From contig NZ_CP070228.1 in NCBI RefSeq assembly GCF_016904675.1, positions 248,001-312,000 on the forward strand: a DNA stretch of 64,000 bases, written 5' to 3'. Position numbers and translations under genes: made by a program. This DNA is from Arcanobacterium phocisimile. Lineage in GTDB: Bacteria; Actinomycetota; Actinomycetes; Actinomycetales; Actinomycetaceae. The notes below the pieces were generated by a model. That model was not told the origin of the DNA and ran no database searches. It worked only from the letters and a program-made list of their open reading frames with translations. Positions 52,475-62,483 of the stretch are shown in pieces. Position 1 is the stretch's first letter; every line of letters starts with the position of its first letter.

Positions 52475-52978
52475 ATGCGCAATCGTTTATTAGTAGATAC
52501 TGAATTTCAGCCGGTAGATCCGGCCTTCGTTAAGGTGACATTTATCCGCCATATTATTTGGTGGATATTAGTAGGCATCAGCGTAGGCACGGCCTTTTAT
52601 TTCTTTGTCGATGATGTATCCAGCTGGTTCGGCATTATGAGTATGATCGTGGTTGGCGGTGTTACGGCAGGCGCTATGTGGGATATGTGGCTTGCAGTCC
52701 GCCGGGCTCAAGCGCTGGGATATGTGGAGCTCGAAGATGAGCTTCTGATACGCAAAGGGATCATGTTCCAAGAAGTCACGATGGTTCCCTATGGCCGGAT
52801 GCAACAGGTAAATCTTGGTACCGGGCCGTTATTGAATGCTTACGGTTTAGCGTCTGTTGAATTAATTACGGCGTCGGCCGGATCAGATGCGTCTATTCCG
52901 GGTTTACCACTCGCGGAAGCTGAACGGTTACGGGAAAAGCTGACACGGATGGGTCAAGCGAAGCTGGAAGGTCTGTAA
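52475..52978 (+). CDS. bacterial PH domain membrane protein (YdbS-like)
   Basis: 167 residues: two membrane helices (about 25-45 and 50-70), then the bPH2 domain with ELEDELLIRKGIMFQEVTMV followed by PYGRMQQV (about 86-115). Function unknown in bacteria; pairs with the next gene (3-base gap) as in ydbS-ydbT. TAGACT at 52461-52466 just before the ATG could be its -10 box, hinting at a separate promoter and a leaderless start. Confidence 0.87.
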   Translation: MRNRLLVDTEFQPVDPAFVKVTFIRHIIWWILVGISVGTAFYFFVDDVSSWFGIMSMIVVGGVTAGAMWDMWLAVRRAQALGYVELEDELLIRKGIMFQEVTMVPYGRMQQVNLGTGPLLNAYGLASVELITASAGSDASIPGLPLAEAERLREKLTRMGQAKLEGL

Positions 52979-52981
52979 TCC

Positions 52982-54493
52982 ATGGCAGGCAAGCAAGCTT
53001 TAGGGGAAAACAGTGTACCGGCAGGTGCCTGGCGAAAATTTCACAAGGTAACGCCGCTAGCAGACGCCGGAAGCTTTTGGCTCGCGCTGATCGTTGGTGG
53101 TTTCTATATCGCTCTTCAATGGGTTGAAGATGCGTTCAATGATATTGGGTTGTATATCGAGCTTATTACCCCATTCTGGTTGGCGGTTGGCGCTGGTATC
53201 TTGCTTGGTGTCACATTAATTTTCCTTGGTATTGGCACAATCATGTGGCGATATAAGTCGTATGCGATTGTGCCGAGCGGAATCCACTACCGCAACGGTG
53301 TGTTTATTAAGCAATATCAGCATGTGCGATGGGATCGGATCCAGTCCGTTGAGATCGAACAGAAGCTTTTCGCTCGTATTTTTGGTTTCGGTGCAGTCAA
53401 GATCGATGCGGCTGGTTTTAATGAAGACCCAGTGGAGCTCGGTTTACTTCGCCGTGATGAATGCGAACGACTGCGCCAAGAAATCCTGACCGGCTTGGCT
53501 GATGCCCGAGCTGGCAAAGATATTACTGCCCGTGACGAGTCTCAAGTTTCGGTAGTCACGCCGGCTGATGAGCATCAGATATATCAACTCCCCACAAAGC
53601 GACTAATTGGATCGACTGTTCTTACTGGACATGCGTGGTTTGCGTTTGCTGGTTTGATTTTGGCCGCTGTTTGGCAGTTTGTTTTTGGTAGCGGTTTCTC
53701 TATTGGTTTCCTTATCATCATCATTGGTTCAGTGGTTAATTCGATTCAGTATGTTTCACGTTCGTACGGCACCACTTTATTTGTTGCGGAAACGGGGCTG
53801 AAATCTCGGCACGGGTTGACGAAACTGGTGACTCGATCGCTACCACCCACGCGCATCCATGCAGTGAGCATAAAGCAACCATTATTGTGGCGACGTTTTG
53901 ACTGGTGGCAGATTCGCGTCACGGTTGCCGGTGAATCGATATCGGATGCGGTGGAAAATGGGAATATCGGCGCGCTTGTACCATGCGCGAACCGAGAAGA
54001 AGTCATGCGGATTCTGGCTACTATTTTCCCCACTCTCGGTACAGATAATGACGCATTGTTGATGCATGAGTTGTTGTACCGTCGCGGCGAGAACCACTAT
54101 GTTCGTACTCCACCGAAGCGGGCGCGATGGATTGATCCGATAGCTGCAACAGTAGGCGGGTACTATGCTAATGTCGATGTTTTTGCGATTCGGCGGGGCA
54201 GATTCTGGCGCCAGGTTCAATTGATTTTCCAAGACCACACTCAGTCGGTTGCCATTTCTCAAGGCCCGCTACAACGTATTCTGGGGCTATCATCACTTAA
54301 TGTCCATCTTCTTGCTGGACCATGTGATGGAGTAGTAAAGAACTTTGCGGTTGACGATATGGGTCAATTATTGCGTGAACAAAACCAGTTAACGAAGCAA
54401 GCTCGCGCCGTTGAAGTGAGTGAAAGTATTGACGAATGGAAGACGCGGCTGGGGCTGACCGTGCAAACCCGGGAGCGGACTCGTGGAGAATAA
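52982..54493 (+). CDS. bacterial PH domain membrane protein (YdbT-like)
   Basis: 503 residues with two to four membrane helices (about 30-50, 60-85 and 215-265) and three PH-like modules, each carrying a variant of the YxxVQSVE motif: QHVRWDRIQSVEIEQKLFAR (about 116), RSLPPTRIHAVSIKQPLLWR (about 280), HTQSVAISQGPLQRILGLSS (about 418). Same as YdbT of Bacillus in layout. It overlaps the next gene by 11 bases. Confidence 0.87.
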   Translation: MAGKQALGENSVPAGAWRKFHKVTPLADAGSFWLALIVGGFYIALQWVEDAFNDIGLYIELITPFWLAVGAGILLGVTLIFLGIGTIMWRYKSYAIVPSGIHYRNGVFIKQYQHVRWDRIQSVEIEQKLFARIFGFGAVKIDAAGFNEDPVELGLLRRDECERLRQEILTGLADARAGKDITARDESQVSVVTPADEHQIYQLPTKRLIGSTVLTGHAWFAFAGLILAAVWQFVFGSGFSIGFLIIIIGSVVNSIQYVSRSYGTTLFVAETGLKSRHGLTKLVTRSLPPTRIHAVSIKQPLLWRRFDWWQIRVTVAGESISDAVENGNIGALVPCANREEVMRILATIFPTLGTDNDALLMHELLYRRGENHYVRTPPKRARWIDPIAATVGGYYANVDVFAIRRGRFWRQVQLIFQDHTQSVAISQGPLQRILGLSSLNVHLLAGPCDGVVKNFAVDDMGQLLREQNQLTKQARAVEVSESIDEWKTRLGLTVQTRERTRGE

Positions 54494-55364
54494 AACTGGC
54501 CGTTTAGGCATCGGCATTATTTCGGCGGGAAAAGTAGGTGGCGCTCTCGGCGCTGCGTTGCGGGCTGCAGGGCATCACATCATTGGTGCCTACGCCACCT
54601 CAGAAGCCAGCATTGAACGTCTAGAAACGATGTTGCCTGGTGTTCCTGCGCTCGATGTACTAACCATCGTCGAACGCAGTGAAGTAGTCCTCCTTGCTGT
54701 GCCCGACGACGAACTTCCCGGCCTAGTTAGCGGGTTAGCTAAAAGCGGTTCTTGGCAGGCCGGGCAACTCCTCGTCCACGTGGCAGGGCGCTACGGCACC
54801 AATGTGCTCCAACCTGCGACAGCACAAGGAGCACTCGGGATCGCCATCCATCCAGCGATGACTTTCACTGGTACCTCGCTCGATATTGCCCGGTTGCGCG
54901 GATGCCCGTTCGCAGTGACAGCTCCACCAATGCTTCAACCCATTGGTTTGGCGCTGGTCGGAGATATGGGTGGGGAAGGATTTATTCTTGCTGAAGGTGA
55001 CCGTCCGCTCTATCACGCGGCGCTCGCTCACGGAGCAAACCACGTCGTGACAGTGATAACCCAAGCAACCCGGCTACTCAACACCATTGGGCTGGATAAC
55101 GACTACATCCGTCCACTCATCACCGCGGCAGTGGAAGGGGCCATCAGTTCTGGGGACGCCCTCCAAACTGGGCCGGTGGTACGCGGTGACAGCGGAACAG
55201 TTGCCGAACACGTCGCCACCCTCGAAACTATCGCCGCCGAAGAACAAGCACTGAACGACGTCGTTCCCGTCTACCGGGCACTTGCCGAAGCAACCGCAAA
55301 GCGTGCATTGGCTCGCAGAGTTATCACTGAAGATGTGTTCAACGAAATTCGGAGTAAACTCTAA
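54483..55364 (+). CDS. Rossmann-fold DUF2520 protein beside panC
   Basis: 293 residues, GTG start overlapping the previous gene. The N-terminus has a Rossmann nucleotide-binding motif (GIGIISAGKVGGALGAALRA), VVLLAVPDDEL, and the C-terminal half is the all-helical DUF2520 domain (HALAHGANHVV... around residue 180, IRPLITAAVEGAISSG). Its position directly before panC is conserved in actinobacteria and suggests a dehydrogenase in pantothenate synthesis, such as a replacement ketopantoate reductase, but this is inference and no panE or panB is in the window. Confidence 0.85.
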   Translation: MENKTGRLGIGIISAGKVGGALGAALRAAGHHIIGAYATSEASIERLETMLPGVPALDVLTIVERSEVVLLAVPDDELPGLVSGLAKSGSWQAGQLLVHVAGRYGTNVLQPATAQGALGIAIHPAMTFTGTSLDIARLRGCPFAVTAPPMLQPIGLALVGDMGGEGFILAEGDRPLYHAALAHGANHVVTVITQATRLLNTIGLDNDYIRPLITAAVEGAISSGDALQTGPVVRGDSGTVAEHVATLETIAAEEQALNDVVPVYRALAEATAKRALARRVITEDVFNEIRSKL

Positions 55365-55418
55365 GCCGGTAATACGCGCAGATATGGCGCAATCCTAGCG
55401 AGATAGATCGGAGAAACG

Positions 55419-56246
55419 ATGATTATCGCTACCACTCCAGCCCAGTTGATTGAAGCATTAAAGCCACTCCACGGCGATATCGGGTTAGTGATGACGATGG
55501 GCGCACTGCATGAAGGACACTTGTCACTTGTGGAAGCCGCACGTGCAGAATCGGACCACGTCGTCGTCTCGATCTATGTCAATCCGTTGCAGTTCGGCCC
55601 GGGCGAAGACTTTGACGCATATCCGCGTGATCTCGAAGGTGACGTGGCGAAACTCGACGGTGTCGACGTCGTCTTCGCACCAACTGATGAAGCTATGTAT
55701 CCGCGTAACCCGCTCGTGCGTATCGATCCGGGCCCGGTAGCAACAGTCCTCGAAGGGAAAACCCGGCCGACGCATTTCGCTGGCGTACTCCAAGTCGTCC
55801 ACAAAGTCTTCAATTTGGTTCGGCCCCATGCTGCGTGGTTCGGGCAAAAAGACGCCCAACAACTAGCGCTTATCCGTACGATGGTCGCTGATCTGAATAT
55901 GCCGCTCGATATCCGGGCAGTGCCTATCAAACGTGAATCAAGTGGGCTAGCGATGTCGTCGCGAAACACCTACCTGTCCCAGACGGAAAAAGAACAAGCA
56001 TTAGCACTCTCACGTGCACTCGAAGCTGGTAAGCGAGTCGCTTTAGACGGTGGAAGTGCCAGTCAAACACTCGCTGTTGCCCGCGAATCACTCACTCATG
56101 CGCCTGGAGTGAAAATGGATTACCTCGAGCTTGTTGATCGTGATACGTTCATGCCACTGACTGAATCAGGTAACGGACTACTGGTCACCGCAGCTTGGGT
56201 TGGTTCTACACGTTTAATAGACAACTTGGAGGTTGTGATTGGCTAA
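55419..56246 (+). CDS. panC: pantothenate synthetase
   Basis: 275 residues; GGAG six bases upstream. [11 protein letters not shown] (about 27-37) is the HxGH nucleotide-binding site; [20 protein letters not shown] then [12 protein letters not shown], and MSSRNTYLS (a KMSKS-like motif). Ligates pantoate and beta-alanine with ATP. Overlaps panD by eight bases. Confidence 0.97.
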   Translation: MIIATTPAQLIEALKPLHGDIGLVMTMGALHEGHLSLVEAARAESDHVVVSIYVNPLQFGPGEDFDAYPRDLEGDVAKLDGVDVVFAPTDEAMYPRNPLVRIDPGPVATVLEGKTRPTHFAGVLQVVHKVFNLVRPHAAWFGQKDAQQLALIRTMVADLNMPLDIRAVPIKRESSGLAMSSRNTYLSQTEKEQALALSRALEAGKRVALDGGSASQTLAVARESLTHAPGVKMDYLELVDRDTFMPLTESGNGLLVTAAWVGSTRLIDNLEVVIG

Positions 56247-56679
56247 TACACGCCTACGCCGGATGGTAACCGGAAAAATTCATCGAGCAACTGTCACCGG
56301 AGCGGACCTACACTATGTAGGTTCGGTAACTATCGATGCCGATTTGCTTGACGCAGCCGATATTTTGCCAGGTGAAGCAGTCGATGTTGTTGACGTTAAT
56401 AACGGTCAACGCCTGACCACATACACGATTCCGGGCGAACGCGGAAAAGGTGAAATCGTGTTGAACGGTGCCGCCGCACATAAAGTTCATGTGGGGGACC
56501 TCGTTATCATCATGTGCTATTCGCTCCTCGACGACGAAACTGCTCGCACACTTCAACCGCACGTGGTGTTTGTTGACGGGGAGAATAAACCACTACATGT
56601 GGGAAGCGAACCAGGACAAGTGCCCGCGAATTCTGCCGATCTGCAATCTTCTGGAATACCTTTTTCTCAGGTGCGATAA
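56239..56679 (+). CDS. panD: aspartate 1-decarboxylase
   Basis: 146-residue pyruvoyl enzyme; TTG start with GGAGG upstream within the panC end. Autocleavage occurs at Gly24-Ser25 in HYVGSVTID, giving the pyruvoyl group. [20 protein letters not shown] is the conserved substrate loop. Makes beta-alanine for panC, so the two genes supply pantothenate together. The C-terminus is about 15-20 residues longer than the 126-residue E. coli protein. Confidence 0.96.
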   Translation: MANTRLRRMVTGKIHRATVTGADLHYVGSVTIDADLLDAADILPGEAVDVVDVNNGQRLTTYTIPGERGKGEIVLNGAAAHKVHVGDLVIIMCYSLLDDETARTLQPHVVFVDGENKPLHVGSEPGQVPANSADLQSSGIPFSQVR

Positions 56680-56748
56680 TTCGCGCTCCATCTCACGTAT
56701 AATTGGCTGAGAATAACCAGCTATGCCTTGTAATCTTAAAGGGTGAAT

Positions 56749-58332
56749 ATGAACGAAAATAATACCTCTACTGTTGCTGACGATACTTCTGACCAGATTC
56801 AGGTCCGGAAGGATAAGCGCCAGCGCCTGCTCGACGAAGGCCGCAACGCTTACGCTGCTGAACTTCCGATCAGTTCGTCCATTGTGAAGGTGCGTGAAGG
56901 ATATGCGGTTGCCGAACTCGACGCTGAGGGAAACGTTAGCGATACCCCAGCTGGCGATGTTCGTGTTCTTGCCCCCGGTGAAGAAACCGAAGATATGGTT
57001 GGCTTGGCGGGTCGTGTCATGTTCATGCGCCCATCAGGCAAGATTGCCTTCACTGTTCTCCAGGATGGCGCCGGTACTCGTATCCAGGTTATTTTCTCCC
57101 TCGCCAACGTTGGCAAGGAAGCATTTGATGCGTTGAAGGCCGACGTCGATCTCGGTGACTTTATTTTTGTTCACGGCCATGTTGGTACCTCTAAGCGTGG
57201 CGAACTGTCGATCTTTGCCCACGAGTGGGAGATGGCATCGAAGGCTATCCGTCCACTGCCAAAGACGTTTACCACTGCTGACGGCGTAGAAATGGCGTTG
57301 AGTGAAGAGTCGCGGGTGCGTGCCCGTCATCTCGATTTGATTACCCGCCAGAGCGCTCGCGATATGGTGCGTATCCGTGCAAAAGTGATGCGCTCACTGC
57401 GGAACACGTTCGAATCTGATGACTTTATCGAACTCGAAACTCCGATTTTGCAGGTGCTGCATGGTGGCGCGGCAGCTCGGCCGTTCACTACTCATATCAA
57501 CGCCTACGATCAAGACCTCTATTTGCGTATTGCCACCGAGTTGTACTTGAAGCGCGCAGTGGTTGGTGGTGTTGATCGCGTCTACGAAATCGGAAAGAAC
57601 TTCCGTAATGAAGGTGCGGATTCTTCGCATTCCCCAGAGTTCACTGCTCTCGAAGCCTATGCCGCATACGGTACGTACGACACGATGGCTAAGCTCACTC
57701 GTGATTTGGTACAGAACGCGGCCCGTGATGTTTTCGGTTCTACCACGGTCACGTTGGCTGACGGCACCGAATATGATTTGGGCGGTGAATGGGACACCAT
57801 CACACTCTATGAATCCTTGTCCAAAGCTGTTGGTGAAGAAATCACTGTGGAAACTCCGCGTGAGCGTCTGGTGGAGCTTGCTGAACAGCACGGTATTAAG
57901 GTTAAGGATTACGCGGTTGCTGGCAAGATCGCGGAAGATATTTGGGAAGAACTCGTTGGTGACAAGCTATGGGCTCCAACCTTCGTCCGCGACTTCCCGG
58001 AAGATACTTCACCATTGACTCGTAACCACCGCACGAAGCCAGGTTTGACTGAGAAGTGGGACCTCTATATTCGTGGCGTGGAGACAGCTACTGCGTATAG
58101 CGAGCTTGCTGATCCAGTTATCCAGCGTGAGCGCCTGACTCAACAATCACTCGATGCAGCTAACGGTGATCCGGAAGCTATGCAGCTCGATGAGGACTTC
58201 ATCGAAGCAATGGAGCAGGGCTTCCCGCCAGCTGGCGGTATGGGTATGGGTATTGACCGGCTACTCATGGCCTTAACTGGCTTGGGTATCCGAGAAACTA
58301 TTACCTTCCCGTTTGTTAAGCCACGCGCCTGA
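56749..58332 (+). CDS. lysS: lysyl-tRNA synthetase, class II
   Basis: 527 residues. ATG 56749 is chosen over GTG 56743, since AAAGGG precedes it by six bases. OB-fold anticodon domain (about 75-180), then class II core: motif 2 RNEGADSSHSPEF (about 280) and motif 3 GGMGMGIDRLLM (about 500). NEGADSSHSPEF differs from the common NEGxDxxHNPEF pattern by H-S for H-N. Ends at a 24-bp hairpin. It is the last gene of the block. Confidence 0.95.
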   Translation: MNENNTSTVADDTSDQIQVRKDKRQRLLDEGRNAYAAELPISSSIVKVREGYAVAELDAEGNVSDTPAGDVRVLAPGEETEDMVGLAGRVMFMRPSGKIAFTVLQDGAGTRIQVIFSLANVGKEAFDALKADVDLGDFIFVHGHVGTSKRGELSIFAHEWEMASKAIRPLPKTFTTADGVEMALSEESRVRARHLDLITRQSARDMVRIRAKVMRSLRNTFESDDFIELETPILQVLHGGAAARPFTTHINAYDQDLYLRIATELYLKRAVVGGVDRVYEIGKNFRNEGADSSHSPEFTALEAYAAYGTYDTMAKLTRDLVQNAARDVFGSTTVTLADGTEYDLGGEWDTITLYESLSKAVGEEITVETPRERLVELAEQHGIKVKDYAVAGKIAEDIWEELVGDKLWAPTFVRDFPEDTSPLTRNHRTKPGLTEKWDLYIRGVETATAYSELADPVIQRERLTQQSLDAANGDPEAMQLDEDFIEAMEQGFPPAGGMGMGIDRLLMALTGLGIRETITFPFVKPRA

Positions 58333-58344
58333 TTGGTAAAACGT

Positions 58345-58397
58345 AAATATAGACTTCTGGCCGGAATAATTACTATTCCGGCCAGAAGTCTATATTT
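58345..58397. terminator. 24-bp bidirectional terminator
   Basis: Perfect arms 58345-58368 and 58374-58397 with a 5-base loop, between convergent lysS and the sialidase gene. Confidence 0.9.
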
Positions 58398-58440
58398 GTG
58401 TGGCGACAGTTTTTCTGGCCACCACGCAGTTAGTTGTATA

Positions 58441-61400
58441 TCAGCTTTGTACGGTACGACGGCGAAGGAGTAGACCGCCGGCGAGTGCGAAGAAGCTGAC
58501 GAGGATGAGGCCGCCAGCGGTGCTGCCGGTATTTGCAAGCAGGTTGCCCGCTTGCGGGTTAGGAGAGCCAGCCTGTTTCTTTTGCGTTATTTGCGGATCA
58601 GTTGGTTTCGCGGGGGTTTTAGTCTTTGCGGAAATCGTTAACTCTGCTTTAACCTCACCAGATGTTTCGCCACGTGCAATAACGTGATGTAGACCGGTTG
58701 CAAAATCAGTGGGGATAGACCATTGTGTGCTGACCTTGCCATCCGAATCGGCAACAAAGGTACCGAGCTTAACTACGTCAGAGTGGACTTCGATTGTTAC
58801 TTGTTCACCAGGTTTGAATCCGGCAAACGCGAAGGTCACAGTCTCACCGCGTTGCCCCGAGAATTGCGCTGGATCTGCATGCGGAGCAGCTGGATCGGCT
58901 GGCCGGGCTGGATCAGATGGCTCGTCTGGATGAGTAATAATCACATCTGGGTTAATCGTTTCTGCGTCAATCTCGTCATGGGTTGCCGGAGCAGAAGGCA
59001 CCGTCTTGAAGCAAACTTCAGACAAAGAAACCCATGTATTTTCCCGGGTACCTGCTGTCTCGGTCACATGCAAACGAACAGTAACACGGTCACCGTCTGT
59101 CAACATGTCACGTAACTTCGATAAATCTACACTCAACTTATCGTCCATAGTAATGGAGGTTAACTGTGTTTCCTTGCCATCTGGGTCAATAACAGATAGC
59201 TTACCGCTACGAATTTGACCATTGATTTGTTGATCTAGCCGGTTGGTTAAATCAAGAACTTTAAGTGCTGAATCGTATTGGAACGAGAAATCAATATTCA
59301 GTGGGACTTTTGTGGAATCCCACGGAGTGTGCCAGATTGTACCGGTGTTACCGTCGAACATATTCTTCGGTCCATTTTGGGCTTTGGTTACTTCAGCAGG
59401 TAAGTCGCTAGGTAAGGTCACTGCGAGGCATCGTGGATTTTCTTCACCTTCAAGCAACTCGACTGTGAAGTCCGCAGTGCCAGAAACGTTCTTCTCGCCA
59501 GCTGTCAAGGTCAATGGGATCTGTACGGCCCCAGATTCTTGCGTAGCTGGAACAATAACCTTCATTCGCAATGTTGCGCTTTGGCCTGGTTCAATCGTTG
59601 GTGCCGTGAATGACTCCAGTGGTGATGCGTCTTGTGCTTGTGTTAGCGGCACATCAGTTGCAACAAACTTCCATCCCTCTGGTAGCTGTGCTGACAATGT
59701 CCCACCAGTAATTGGGGTTGTTCCAAGGTTCTCAACGGAAACATCGATGATATTTCCGCCACGGTGAACAGTTGTATCATTTGTTGAAATAATAGCTGGG
59801 ATATTACCTAGCCAATCCAACGAGACCGTAGTGTAGCTGATGAACCCATAGTTATTGTGGCCAGGAGCCGGGGCTTCTGACAAGACGCCGAAACGCCCAG
59901 TCGTGAATTTTCCAGTAGCATCCGGCAGTGGAGTAATCGTTGAGTAGCCAGTGAAACCAGACTGGAACGTCTTAGCAGCAGACCAGGTTTGACCATCGTC
60001 GTAAGAAATACGGATCGTGCCATTGACTCGCGCTCCAGAATTTGCGGTATTGCTAAACAGTAGGATCTTTGCACGTGGATCATCGGCAGGAGCATCTGGG
60101 AATGCGCGAATAATGGCAGCGTTGTTGTTCGGGTCAACCAAATTCTTGTCAACAACAGTTTCACCATAATGTGCGCCGCCATCTTCGGAAATCGCGATAC
60201 GTCGAGCTGCAACCCCAGCAGCACCACGGTTCGACGCACGCGAATTGACCATCAGGCGACCATCAGAAAGCTCAACAACCTTGTTTTCGTCCATTCCGAC
60301 ACCGAAAGGTTCGCCGGATTTCCACGACTTTCCGTGATCGTCAGAGTAGACGGAAACTGCTTGGAAGATCTCGGTGCCGCTCTTGTTTACTGCGTAGGTG
60401 TACTGCTGAACGAGACGTCCCTTATGGGCACGATCAGATCGCAACTGGATGCCCTCGCCAGAAGCGGCGAAGCGAGCACGCATAATATCTGGTTGCGCGG
60501 TGATCTCCGGGGTGATGATCCGAGGTTCGCTCCACGTGACACCGTTGTCCTTAGACGACATCACTGCTGCATGGATGACATTGCGGTCTTTTGGATCAAC
60601 TCCAAGACTCGAACCGCGTAATCCCTCATTGAAGGACTTAACGAAGAACATGAAGATTTCTTTTGTTTCCCGATCAACAACATAGGACGGATCAGAGTAG
60701 CCATACTTATTGGGGCCTGGGTGGCCCTGTGCGATAACTTTAGCTGGCTCCCAGGAGTGGCCACCGTCTTTAGAGATACGTTGCACAATCGAATTTGGGT
60801 TCGGGGCATCACCGCAACCCGATGGGCGACCATCCCACGAGGCAAGAATCCAGCCGTTTGGAGCAGTTGTCAATGCCGGAATGCGGTAGCATGTGAATTC
60901 ACCTTCGTATGGCCGGGCAAGAACAACTTGGTCGCCGTCGTTGTAGTCGTGCGGAATTTCGGATGGATCGGGCTCTGCTGGTGGCGTTTGTGGAGCTAAT
61001 TCTTGGTATTGGCTAGAAATCTCGTCTGCTGAAAGCACGCGGTTGTAGACACGAACATCATCGATCTTACCAGTGAAATTCTGAGCGCCGATCTTATCGA
61101 ACGGGGCAGTAAATGGATGGGTAGTTGTCCAGTTTTTGGTGCTGGTTAGTTTGCCATTAAGGTACAGAGAAAGACCACGCTGTGCAGATTGAGTCCAAGT
61201 GAGCTGATACCACCTGTGTGCGAGGACTGGAGCTTCAGAGTACGTGAGTATCATTTTGTCACCGTCGCCTACGTGTGCACCGTTACCTGCGGCGCTGTCC
61301 TTCAGACGCAAATCGAAAGCGAAATGACCACTTTTATCGGAGAGCACTGAGGTGCGCTTGGTAGGTACTGCATCTACGTTAGCCCAATATGAAATAGACC

Positions 61401-62322
61401 AGTCTGAACCTGCAGTGAGAGTGTGATCGGCATCGAAAGTCATGCCATCGCCGTCGGACACAGCAAGTGACTTACCATTAATAGCGTCGTCGCTAAATGA
61501 CGCGCCATGGGTAGTTCCGTTGCGGTTTCCGGCCGAATCAGATCCGTCGCCAGCATCAAAACTGTAGTGGTGGATCAATCCGGAAGGATGTGCTTCGTTG
61601 TCAGGATCTGCGGGTGAAGTATCAAGGGAGCCGCGACGCTGGTATTCGGCGGCTACCTCAGTGCCGGTTAGGACATGGTCATAGACGCGAACGTCGTCAA
61701 TTTCTCCAGTGAAGTTCAAACCACCGATTTTATCGAACGGGGCAGTGAAGGTATTTTTTGCAGTCCAGTCTTTAGTTTCGACCAGCTTGCCATTGAGGTA
61801 CATTGACAGCCCTGCAGCTGAAGACTGCGTCCAGGAGATCTGCTGCCACTCACCGGTGACGATAGGTTCCACTGAGTAGGTGAGGATCATACTGTCGCCC
61901 TGACCAACATGCGCACCACTGCCCGGAGCGCTATTCTTTAGACGCAAATCGAAAGCGATATCTCCAGTGTCATCGGAGATGACTGAGGTACGGGCCGTGG
62001 GCGCGTTAGCTACCTTGAACCAATACGAAATAGTCCAGTTAGAGCCTGCATCGAACTTCTGGGTTTCGGCGAACGTCATGCCAGCACCATCGCGCACGGA
62101 CAGTGCCTTACCTGAAATGCCGTTCTCGCTAAAGGTGGCAGAGCCGGTATTGCCGTGACGCTCACCGGCGCTATCGTTACCGGTACTGTCGTCGAAAGTG
62201 TAGTGGTGAATCAACCCCGGTGATGTTAGGGAAGTTTCTTCTGGTGGCGCGGCGTAGGCCAATCCGGGAAGTCCAAGTAGAAGGGCGCTTAGGCCCGCCG
62301 CTGAGGAAGTAAACCGAGACAT
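58441..62322 (-). CDS. nanH: LANTG-anchored sialidase with two LamG-like domains
   Basis: 1293 residues, starting at ATG 62322 with AAAGGAG seven bases upstream (the frame is open 40 codons further). Signal peptide 1-25. Two LamG/concanavalin-like lectin domains (about 38-228 and 249-440), very similar to each other. Sialidase propeller (about 465-835): YRIP box with Arg480, Asp boxes SKDGGHSW (517-524), SKDNGVTW, SDDHGKSW and SYDDGQTW, further Arg residues in QLRSDRAHKGR and ARVNGTIRIS, and a Tyr near NNYGFISYTT. Then a NEW3-like domain, a discoidin-like domain (FDGNTGTIWHT), an Ig-like domain, LANTG at 1262-1266 and a membrane tail. Cleaves terminal sialic acid from host glycans at the cell surface. 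Monocistronic. Confidence 0.95.
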   Translation of the reverse strand: MSRFTSSAAGLSALLLGLPGLAYAAPPEETSLTSPGLIHHYTFDDSTGNDSAGERHGNTGSATFSENGISGKALSVRDGAGMTFAETQKFDAGSNWTISYWFKVANAPTARTSVISDDTGDIAFDLRLKNSAPGSGAHVGQGDSMILTYSVEPIVTGEWQQISWTQSSAAGLSMYLNGKLVETKDWTAKNTFTAPFDKIGGLNFTGEIDDVRVYDHVLTGTEVAAEYQRRGSLDTSPADPDNEAHPSGLIHHYSFDAGDGSDSAGNRNGTTHGASFSDDAINGKSLAVSDGDGMTFDADHTLTAGSDWSISYWANVDAVPTKRTSVLSDKSGHFAFDLRLKDSAAGNGAHVGDGDKMILTYSEAPVLAHRWYQLTWTQSAQRGLSLYLNGKLTSTKNWTTTHPFTAPFDKIGAQNFTGKIDDVRVYNRVLSADEISSQYQELAPQTPPAEPDPSEIPHDYNDGDQVVLARPYEGEFTCYRIPALTTAPNGWILASWDGRPSGCGDAPNPNSIVQRISKDGGHSWEPAKVIAQGHPGPNKYGYSDPSYVVDRETKEIFMFFVKSFNEGLRGSSLGVDPKDRNVIHAAVMSSKDNGVTWSEPRIITPEITAQPDIMRARFAASGEGIQLRSDRAHKGRLVQQYTYAVNKSGTEIFQAVSVYSDDHGKSWKSGEPFGVGMDENKVVELSDGRLMVNSRASNRGAAGVAARRIAISEDGGAHYGETVVDKNLVDPNNNAAIIRAFPDAPADDPRAKILLFSNTANSGARVNGTIRISYDDGQTWSAAKTFQSGFTGYSTITPLPDATGKFTTGRFGVLSEAPAPGHNNYGFISYTTVSLDWLGNIPAIISTNDTTVHRGGNIIDVSVENLGTTPITGGTLSAQLPEGWKFVATDVPLTQAQDASPLESFTAPTIEPGQSATLRMKVIVPATQESGAVQIPLTLTAGEKNVSGTADFTVELLEGEENPRCLAVTLPSDLPAEVTKAQNGPKNMFDGNTGTIWHTPWDSTKVPLNIDFSFQYDSALKVLDLTNRLDQQINGQIRSGKLSVIDPDGKETQLTSITMDDKLSVDLSKLRDMLTDGDRVTVRLHVTETAGTRENTWVSLSEVCFKTVPSAPATHDEIDAETINPDVIITHPDEPSDPARPADPAAPHADPAQFSGQRGETVTFAFAGFKPGEQVTIEVHSDVVKLGTFVADSDGKVSTQWSIPTDFATGLHHVIARGETSGEVKAELTISAKTKTPAKPTDPQITQKKQAGSPNPQAGNLLANTGSTAGGLILVSFFALAGGLLLRRRTVQS

Positions 62323-62483
62323 CGGTTCTCCTTTTCTATCGCTTATCTTCGTCAGGCTGACATCCGTCATCGTTGAGAGATTCCAGCCTCGTTTCGTCGC
62401 TGAAACAAGATAGTTATGTGAGACACAGATAACCACAGTCATTGTCTCTTATTTATCAGACATCCGGCAAGTGTTTATAAGAA

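Noticed and set aside
62400-62460. A CRP/GlxR-like operator upstream of the sialidase (GAGACA...TGTCTC and TGTG...CACA strings)
   Set aside because: The half-site spacing does not fit the 16-base TGTGA-N6-TCACA consensus, so it was not called.
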